From the NCBI RefSeq assembly GCF_009905375.1, contig NW_027417616.1, positions 62,001-126,000 of the forward strand: DNA of 64,000 nucleotides. Reading direction: 5' to 3'. The notes under the pieces are model-generated. The model did no database searches and was not told the origin of the DNA. It was given only the letters and a program-made list of their open reading frames with translations. The translations under genes were made by a program, and so were the position numbers. The first letter of the stretch is position 1, and every line of letters begins with the position of its first letter. This DNA is from Apium graveolens. Lineage: Eukaryota; Streptophyta; Magnoliopsida; Apiales; Apiaceae. This document shows, piece by piece, positions 12,803 to 20,674 of the stretch.

Positions 12803-13015
12803 CTATAAGAGTCACTTTCCACCATATATTTGTACAATTTACATGTTAACATCATATACATGCAATTTAACATCCTTTAACCACTTCTTGGTACCACTTT
12901 TATACGAGTCAATTTTGGGCCACATTTTGGCTCTCATCAACCATGTAAGTCACTCTTAACCATATTAGAGTCACTTTGCACTCTATAAGAGTCACGTTCC
13001 ACCCTATATTGGTAC
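12803..13015. repeat. Satellite fragment B between two retrotransposons
   Basis: About 1.2 satellite monomers between the 3' LTR of element 1 and the left LTR of element 3. It carries the rare variants GGCTCTCATCAACC and CTCTTAACCATATTAG, also found together at about 5600-5700 and 27390-27430. It continues, after removing element 3, into 23680 onward. Confidence 0.95.
13011..13015. other. Target site duplication GGTAC, left copy
   Basis: GGTAC precedes the left LTR and is repeated at 23675-23679 after the right LTR. It is 5 bp, as expected for a Ty3/gypsy integrase, and comes from the TATTGGTACAATTG part of the satellite. Confidence 0.95.
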
Positions 13016-13561
13016 TGTTATGGATAAAAAACTAAGGTTATTATTTGCTGTATTTATTACTAAGATTCGGGAGCTCAAGGCCTTTAATGGCTGCTCTCAT
13101 GTATCGTAGCTTAATTCTGCCTTTACGAGATGCCTACGTATCTCTGTGAATTAGAGAATCAAGCCAAAAAACGTAGTTCTGATTTGTGGGGTGAGGCCCC
13201 TCATATAGATGTTGGGAGTCCTTGAATTGGACTTGGTATAGGAGACCTGGTGGGCAAGTCTCATAATTAGAATAGGCTTAGGAGTCCTAGGAAGTAGGAA
13301 GCTGATTCCTTATCCTTTTAGGTCCCCTTGAGGCTAATCTATAAGGATTTATATCCTTATCGGGACTCTTCTCAATAGCTGATTTTTCCCTTATTAATTA
13401 ATTACGAAATTAATTAATAATCAGGGCTTTTGGGCCTTTTTTATTCCACCAGGCCTGATCTGGTCCATCAGGCTTAACCTTTCTGGTCTGAATATCATAC
13501 ATCTTCTTATTGGGCCTAACAGCCCATTAATTATAAAATCAGGACTCATTTATCCCTATCA
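13016..13561 (-). mobile_element. 3' LTR of element 3 (546 bp)
   Basis: On the + strand it runs from TGTTATGGATAAAAAAC to TTATCCCTATCA. The internal genes read on the - strand, so this is the downstream (3') LTR. It pairs with 23130-23674. Confidence 0.95.
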
Positions 13562-13577
13562 TTTGCCCCCCAACTTT
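13562..13577 (-). other. Polypurine tract of element 3
   Basis: The - strand reads AGTTGGGGGGCAAA directly before the 3' LTR start TGATAGGG. It is the only purine-rich run adjoining the LTR and is in the expected place, although it is short and broken by a C. Confidence 0.65.
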
Positions 13578-13679
13578 TGGGAAACATTGATTAGGTTTCG
13601 CAGAAGTTAAATCTATTCGTTCCCTTACAAGGTTTCATTTTTGCGTAAAGTGTGGAGCGACCTATATATTTACAATGAA

Positions 13680-14190
13680 TCTTCCTTTTATTCAGGAATC
13701 ATCTTAATTTCCAGGAATTTTTCCCTAATTTTCGGGAATTTTCCTTAACTTTCTGGATTTTTCTCTAATTTACTGGGATTTATCCTTAATTTCTGGATTT
13801 TTCCCTAATTTCTGGGATTTATCCTTTAATTTTCTGGATTTATTCCTTATTTCTGGGATTTATCCTTTAATTTTCTGGATTTATTCCTTATTTCTGAAAA
13901 TATTAACATTTTTCAGAAAATATTTAAGGAATTTCCTTATTTTTCTGGATTTTTTCCCTAATTTCTGGGATTTATCCTTTAATTTTCTGGATTTATTCCT
14001 TATTTCTGAAAATATTAACATTTTTCAGAAAATATTTAAGGAATTTCCTTATTTTTCTGGATTTTTTCCCTAATTTCTGGGATTTATCCTTTAATTTTCT
14101 GGATTTATTCCTTATTTCTGAAAATATTAACATTTTTCAGAAAATATTTAAGGAATTTCCTTGGATTTTTTCCCTAATTTCTAATTAAAT
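13680..14190. repeat. Tandem repeats, ~30-bp and 112-bp units, in the 3' untranslated part of element 3
   Basis: Short units of the type TTCTGGATTTTTCCCTAATT are repeated from about 13700. They expand into a 112-bp unit containing ATTAACATTTTTCAG, present three times (near 13901, 14013 and 14125). The block lies between the 3' LTR and the antisense gene. Tat-group elements are known for such hypervariable repeats here. Confidence 0.88.
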
Positions 14191-14216
14191 GATCAGAAAA
14201 ATAGAACTTTTGCTGC

Positions 14217-14875
14217 TCAATACATCCTAGGCGTTGTTGATCCACGCCTAGGAGACAGTTTCCTAACAACGTCTAGGAAACTTGCGTCTTGGGCGTTGTT
14301 GGAGGCTGATGCTTCCTGGGCGTTGTTGATCCACGCCTAGGAGACGGTTTCCTAACAACGTCTAGGAAACTTGCGTCCTGGGCGTTGTTGGAGGCTGATG
14401 CATTCATAGATCCTAGACGTTGTGCACCCACGCCTAGGAGACAGTTTTCTAACAATGTCTAGGAAATTTGCGTCCTGGGCGTTGTTGGAGACAGATGCTT
14501 CCTGGGCGTTGTTGGAGACAGATGCTTCCTGGGCATTGTTGATCCACGCCTAGGAGCCACACTCCTCACAACGGCTAGGGACAATGCATCCTGGGCGTTG
14601 TTGAGGACAGATGCTTCCTGGGCGTTGTTGTACCACGCCTAGGAGCCACACTTGTAACAACGGCTAGGGACGATGCATCCTGGGCGTTGTTGAGGACAGA
14701 TGCTTCCTGGGCGTTGTTGTACCACGCCTAGGAGCCACACTTCTAACAACGGCTAGGGATAATGCATCATGGGCGTTGTTGAGGACAGATGCTTCATGGG
14801 CGTTGTTGTACCACGCCTAGGAGCCACACTTCTAACAACGGCTTGGGATAATGTACCCTGGGCCTTGTTGAGGCT
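14217..14875. repeat. 89/90-bp tandem repeat with internal inverted repeats (about 7 units)
   Basis: Units carry GGGCGTTGTTG, ACGCCTAGGAG and CTAACAACGGCTAGG. Spacing is 90 bp among the early units (14232 to 14322) and 89 bp among the later ones (14586, 14675, 14764). GTTGTT pairs with AACAAC, and at 14227-14252 CCTAGGCGT pairs with ACGCCTAGG, so each unit can form hairpins. It sits just upstream of the TATA box of the antisense gene, so it could act as an upstream regulatory array. No coding role is evident. Confidence 0.88.
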
Positions 14876-14993
14876 GTTCGAGCCTTGATTCATTCAATGA
14901 ACTTTGATTTTAAATCTTTTCAAAATTCAAATCTTATGGGCTTCCCGCCTTTTTTCTTAGGCCCAGGCCCGTTTGTGCATCTTTGAGCTCCTC

Positions 14994-15000
14994 TATATAA
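14994..15000 (+). promoter_or_regulatory. TATA box of the antisense gene in element 3
   Basis: CTCTATATAAGAGG contains a consensus plant TATA box 191 bp before the first good ATG (15191). A transcript starting about 30 bp downstream would have a CT/CA-rich leader typical of plant 5' untranslated regions. It points away from the LTR-driven genes, giving the unit its own promoter. Confidence 0.65.
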
Positions 15001-15190
15001 GAGGTGGAGTGTGAGTTCATTTCTCACACTTCACTTTCACAAAAATTTCTAAACTTCAACTCTGCAATTAGTCTCTCAAGAATCGCCACCTCCAAGCGAT
15101 TTCCGGCTTTCTACTCTGCCGCTTTCTGGGCTTATTTTGAAGATTCCGTTTGAATACTTTCAAGAGCTTCCTGGGTTTTTGTCTTCATCC

Positions 15191-17034
15191 ATGGCGGATT
15201 CTGATTCATCTCACTCCCATGTCCCCCAAGCTGTTGCCCGTCCCTCTAGGGCCAGCCGAGGTAAAAAATCTCTTGTACATTCCTCAGTTATTTCTCTTAG
15301 GGATCTTTTAACCGAATTCGGGCAAGCCTTTCCTAATATGTTACACTTAGATGCATATAATTATCCTTCTAGATTTGGTCCAGATCAAGTAGGTACCATA
15401 GCCCGCCTTTTTTGCATTTCTCACCCTTATAGGGCCGAGGCTCCAGGCCCAAATGATAGGGCCTGCTACCCAAAACCTGGGGCCATTCGGGTCTATAAGG
15501 AAACCTTCTATGCTGGTTTTCGCCTACCTCCTCATCCTTTTGTTTTTCGCCTTTTGGCTGAGGCCCGAGTCTGTCCGACCCAACTCACACCCAACTCTTG
15601 GCGTTTTATTCACTGTTATATGGCCCAATCTCGTAAACACGGTTTTGAGCCAAATGTTTGTGTCTTTCGTTATTTATTTAAATTTATAAATGATTCTGAG
15701 GACCAAGGATGGGTCAAAATAGTTCATAGATCCTTGGCTCGTTCCTGCTTTATTTCTGGCACCAATCCCGACTCGTATCCAACATGGAAGATTGAGTGGT
15801 TTTATATATTTCTGGATTCCGAGGAGGGTTGGGACCATTTTTTCAGGCCCAACTTCTCAAAAAGTATAGACGGGTCTTTAAGAGACCTAAAATTGGGGAT
15901 AGATGAGGATGCGGCCATCAAGGCCATTACTGCTGATAACTTGCACCATTGCGCTCTCATCCTTTCAGAGGGTAATTTGCAAGGTTTAGGTCTAAGTGAC
16001 CTTGGTCCCGAGGGTATTTCTTTCCCCTTTTTGTTCCATTTTCTCCATTGTCTATTTGTCCTTTTTCTTACGTGCTCGTATTTGCCTGCAGCTAGGGCCG
16101 CTTTGCACACGATCTTCAAGAAGCGGGAGGCCCGTGCCGCCAAGGGCTCTGCTGTTGAGACCCACCGCGACAAGCGGGTTAGGATTGGTGACGGCCCTTC
16201 AGTCACGGTTTAGGAGGCCGTCCCTACCTTTTTATCCCAGAGGCCTCCTAGCCTTGATGAAGATACCTCTCCCTTCACCGTCACTTGGGGCCTTCATAGG
16301 AGGGACACGGTGGTAGGGAGTTCCGAGGCTGCCGCCGTTTGGTCTCAGAGTGTGATCACGCCTCGTGACAGGGCTGAGATCGTAGAGTCTTCTGATGACC
16401 TACAGATTGAGCGTCTGGGTGCTCAGGCCGTGGCTTCTGTAAGCCTCTTCCTTTTTTAACTATTGTTTTTTTTTATTACTTACTGTACTTTGATATGTTC
16501 GTGCAGATGAATACCTATCTCCAGGCTGCCCTTCACAATTTGAAGGATGTGAGGACCAGCCTAACTATTGCTGAGAGGGACAGGGATAGGTACCTCAAGG
16601 CTTTCGAGGCCAACTTCACTCGTTTCCGTGAGGTAGAGAAGGAGCTGGCGGATGAGAAGGAGAAAGTTCGTAAGCTGGAGTTGGATGCTTAAAGGGCCCG
16701 AGCTGAGGTGATAGCTGAGTATAAGGCATCTCAGGACTTTCAGGATGTCCTAAATGCTGAGTATGATGCTAACTTCCCGGAGACCTTTTCTAGCTGTTGG
16801 GAGCAGATAGTAGAGGAGATTGGGAAGAAGATTCCGGAGGTGACTCTCACTGCCTATCCAGTCCCTGATATTCCTGGGAAAGAGCCTCTTCTTGATGATA
16901 TCCCTCTTTCTCCTATTCTTGCTTCTTCTGCTGAGGCCGAAGCTGTTTCTCCTCGAGGTGCTGATCCTGTTCCAGTTCCTTCTTCTGCTGCCGATGAAGG
17001 AAACATCGATGATGACTTCTTCAAGGATCTTTGA
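15191..17034 (+). pseudogene. Antisense accessory gene of element 3, three probable exons, two nonsense codons
   Basis: The coding part is on the strand opposite gag-pol, between pol and the 3' LTR. Start chosen: ATG at 15191 (MADSDSSHSH) in the context TCCATGGCG; the open frame extends upstream to a TTG at 15137 but has no earlier ATG. Probable introns are 16014-16091 (GT...CTGCAG, 78 bp) and 16439-16506 (GTAAGC...GTGCAG, 68 bp); removing both keeps one frame to TGA at 17032-17034, about 565 codons. Residues about 120-180 (RLPPHPFVFRLLAEARVCPT, LTPNSWRFI) resemble the plant domain annotated as 'putative gypsy type transposon' (Transposase_28). Exon 3 begins with a charged probable coiled coil and ends acidic. 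In-frame stops at 16211-16213 (TAG) and 16690-16692 (TAA) break it. Its function is unknown. Confidence 0.78.
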
Positions 17035-17393
17035 GTATTTTGTTTTTCTTGTTTGGCCCATTGTGGCTTTCTATGTATTGACTTAATCGTATTCAGAACT
17101 TATTACCCCTCGGGGCTTATATTTTATATGTTGCTTTTCTTGCCTCTTTCTGTTTTGACTTTACAATCTTAATATGCATTTGAATCTTAAACATCCTTGG
17201 ATTGAAATAATTTCAAACTCTTTAATATGAAGTCTGGTTTTTCAAAACCTTACATAGCATGGGTTCGACCCTAATCAATAATAACTAGACAATGTAAATT
17301 CTACTGGAATATAAAATCCTACACAAGCAAAGCTTCCAGGTGCTTTTAAACCTACTTGTCACAATGACAAGTGAGAATCGTACTTCGCGTATC
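17035..17393. other. Tail-to-tail spacer between antisense gene and pol
   Basis: About 360 bp separate the stop of the + strand antisense gene from the probable end of pol on the - strand. It is AT-rich and I see no gene in it. Transcripts from both sides would converge here, and the genomic-length RNA of the element must read across it. Confidence 0.7.
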
Positions 17394-18203
17394 TTACACG
17401 TAGTAAACCTTCAGGTTTTGTGCGTGCCAGGTCCTCGGGACTTCAAAACCATCCATAGTTTCCAGCTTGTAGGTTCCTCTACCCTGAACGCTCTTGACTC
17501 TGTACGGCCCTTCCCAATTTGGGGCTAGCTTTCCTTTCTATCCGACACCAGAAGCCTCTATTTTTCTCAAGACTAGATCACCTTGTTTGAAAAACCTCTC
17601 TTTAACCCTTAGGTTGTAGTAGAACGAAGCCTTTTTCTGATACTCTACTATCTTTGCATGTGCCTTATCTCGCACTTCATCAATTAAGTCCAGCGCCAAC
17701 CTTTGCCCTTCCTCATTTTCCCCAGCATTGAAAGCTTGAATTCTTGGAGAAGAATGTGATATCTCCACGGGAACCACTGCTTCTGCCCCATATGCCAACA
17801 TGAAGGGAGTTGCTCCAGTCGTGACTCTACAGGTAGTCCTATAGGCCCATAGTATTGGAAGTATCTCATCCACCCAATTATTTCTTGACTTCTCGATCCT
17901 CTTCCGTAGTCCATCCAGGATTATCCGATTTGCTACCTCCGCTTGCCCATTGGCTTGCGGGTGAGCCACAGAGGTGAACCGTAACTCAATTTCATTTTCT
18001 TCACAATATTTCTTGAATTCCTCATTGTTGAATTGTGTTCCATTGTCAGTGACGAGGATACGGGGAATCCCATATCGGCACATAATGTTTTCCCACAGGA
18101 ATTGTGCAACCTGCTTAGTGGTGATTTTGGCCAAGGGCTTGGCTTCAATCCACTTAGTGAAATAATCAATGGCTACAATCAGAAACTTCCTTTGTGCTGT
18201 ATA
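17394..18203 (-). pseudogene. Integrase core and C-terminal part (element 3)
   Basis: Contains the DDE core: first Asp in AIDYFTKWIEAKPL, second in VTDNGTQF, Glu in ANGQAEVANR. The usual gypsy segment WAYRTTCRVTTGATPFMLAY follows, so all three catalytic acids are present. The frame is displaced by one register from the upstream RNase H/integrase segment, with a frameshift near 18190-18205. Near 17540 a TAG follows EASGVG; beyond it the frame continues through NWEGPYRV to a natural-looking end, WHAQNLKVYYV with TAA at 17394. In intact relatives this enzyme joins element cDNA to the host chromosome in the nucleus. Confidence 0.9.
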
Positions 18204-19624
18204 GGGAAAGGCCCTAGAATATCCATCCCCCACATAGCAAAGGGGATTGGGGAATTGATAGAGGTCAGCATCTCGGGGTGTTGTCTAACAACTGGTGCAT
18301 GCTTCTGACAGCGATCATACTTCTTCACATATTCTTTGGCATCAGCCATCATTTCTGGCCAATAGAAGCCTAAACGGGTTATCTTATGAGCCAAGGCCCT
18401 GCCCCCCAGGTGTTGCCCACAAATACCTTCATGCACTTCCTCAAGAGCCAAGCGTGCCTCATCGGGCCTGAGACACATTAAGTAAGGAACCGCGAAAGAT
18501 CTTTTATACAGAATCCCATCTATCAAAGAGTACCTTAGTGCTCGAATAGTTAACTTCCGTGCTTCAGTTGCATCACTTGGCAACCAATCGGTCTGATTGT
18601 GAGCCTTGATGGGATCAATCCATGACGTCCCCAGGCCTATGGGAGCCACAAGCTTAACGTCTATGCTTCGTGTCTTCAATACACGGAAGTATACACTTCC
18701 TGAACTTTCTTCTATCTCAGATGAAGCAAACTTTGATAGCGCATCTGCCTTAGCATTTCCTTCCCTTGGAATGTGTTCAACATGACATTCATTAAATTGA
18801 GTCATCACAGCCCTTACTAGGCGTACATACTTAGCCATCGTATCATCCCTTGCCTCAAATTCTCCCTTTACCTGGGATATAATAAGCTTTGAGTCTCCGC
18901 GGACCATTAAGTTTTTGACTCTAAGTGTCCCAGCTAGACCAAGGCCAGCTATCAGGGCTTCATATTCTGCCTCATTATTTGTGGTTGGGAAGTCTAGCTT
19001 CATAGCATACTCAATTAAGAACCCATCAGGGCTTTGCAAAACAAACCCTGCTCCACTGGAGTTTGTTTTTGATGCTCCATCAAAATAGAGAACCCAATAC
19101 TCTTTATCATCCTTCTCTTTGCTTTCATTATCGACTCCCTTGTCTTGAGGTATGGCATCTTCCTGCCCCCCGACTTCTTGGTTGGATATGGTACATTCCA
19201 CCACGAAGTCAGCTAGTGCCTGGGCTTTTATGGCCGTACGTGGCCTATACTTGAGATCGAACTCTCCCAACTTTATTGCCCACTTAATCAATCTCCCACT
19301 TGCCTTGGGACTGTGAATGATATTTCTCAGTGGCTGATTCGTTAGCACCTCAATCCGATGAGCCTGAAAGTAAGGACGCAGTTTTCTTGAAGCCATTACC
19401 AAGGCTAGAGCGAATTTCTCAATAGTTGAATAATTCAACTCAGCACCATGCAAAATTTTGCTGACATAGTATACGGGTTTCTGGACCTTCAGTTCCTCCT
19501 TAACCAACACCGCGCTCAAGGCGCTCTCTGAAACAGCCAAGTACAAGAATAAAACTTCATTCAGAACTGGCTTGGCCAACAACGGGGCCTGACCCATATA
19601 ATTCTTTAACTCTTCAAATGCCTT
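18179..19624 (-). pseudogene. RNase H, second (archaeal-type) RNase H and integrase N-terminus (element 3)
   Basis: In order: a gypsy RNase H (LYLAVSESALSAVLV, YYVSKILHGAE, KFALALVMASRKLRPYF); a linker; a second RNase H (WVLYFDGASKTNSSGAGFVL, NNEAEYEALIAGL, GDSKLIISQVKGE, HIPREGNAKADALS); and the integrase zinc-binding region (EVHEGICGQHLGGR through KKYDRCQKHA). The dual RNase H is the mark of the Tat group. The zinc-binding HHCC motif has Tyr where one Cys is expected (KKYDRC). A TAG at 19625-19627 separates this part from RT in the same frame, and the frame is lost near 18200 just after MDILGPFP. It degraded RNA-DNA hybrids during reverse transcription in its intact form. Confidence 0.92.
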
Positions 19625-20674
19625 CTAATTTTCCTCACTCCATACAAAGCCTTTGATGCTCTTTAGTGACTTGAAAAATGACAAGCACTTGTCTCCTGAC
19701 TTGGAGATGAATCGTCCTAGTGCAGCAACCCTTCCTGTGAGCTTCTGGACATCCTTGATGGTTTTTGGTGGTTCCATGTCCAGGATCGCCTTTATTTTAT
19801 CGGGGTTAGCCTCAATTCCTCTTTTTGAGACCATCAATCCCAAGAATTTTCCAGATCCTACTCCGAAAGCACACTTCGTAGGATTCAACATCATCTTGTG
19901 GTACCTCAGGACCTCAAAAGCTTCCCTTAAATGGGCTATATGATCAGTCTTTACTAGACTCTTGACTAAAATGTCATCAACATAAACTTCCATAGTCTTA
20001 CCAATAAGATCCTTAAAAACTTTATTCACCAACCTTTGATAGGTGGCTCCTGCATTCTTGAGACCAAACGCCATAACAAGATAACAATAAACACCAAAGT
20101 CAGTGATAAATGATACCTTTGGAATATCATCCTTATGCATTTTGATCTGGTTGTATCCGCTAAATCCATCCATGAAACTCAGCATCTCATGTCCAGCAGT
20201 GGCATCAATCAAAGTATCAATTCTAGGCAGCGGAAAACAGTCTTTAGGGCATGCATCATTCAAATCAGTGAAGTCTATACACATCCTCCACTTTCCATTA
20301 GCCTTCTTCACCATTACAGGGTTTGCTAACCACTCCGGAAATTGAATCTCCTCAATGAAACCAGCCTCTAAGAGCTTTTCTACTTCCTGTTTTATAGCCT
20401 CTTGTCTTTCCGGGGCAAAATTTCTTTTCTTTTGTTTCACTGTCTTCCGGCTTGGATCCACGTTTAGCTTGTGAGTAATTAACTCCGGGTCTATGCCTGG
20501 CATATCAGCTGCTGACCATGCAAACACATCACTATTTTCTTGCAAAAATTTCACTAACTTCCCTCTAAGGGGCTCCTCTAATGTGGCTCCAATGAAAGTC
20601 ATCCTCTCAGGATTCTTGGGGTCTAAAGGAACCGAAACCAATTCTTCTGCTGGCCTTCCTCTATCCTCATCATT
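19625..20674 (-). pseudogene. Reverse transcriptase domain (element 3)
   Basis: Typical gypsy RT: LEAGFIEEIQFPEWLANPVM, KWRMCIDFTDLNDACPKD, FMDGFSGYNQI, FGLKNAGATYQRLV and the catalytic box YVDDILV, all in one open frame of about 340 codons. The catalytic aspartates are present. It lies in the same frame as the upstream gag-protease, separated by one TAA (20675-20677), and ends at an in-frame TAG at 19625-19627. Only the stops argue against activity. Confidence 0.93.

Noticed and set aside
14273..14455. 60-codon open frame on the - strand
   Set aside because: It lies within the 89/90-bp tandem repeat and its translation is simply repetitive.
15802..16206. 134-codon - strand frame and other frames opposite the antisense gene and gag-pol
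   Set aside because: They are shadows of the better supported coding strand.
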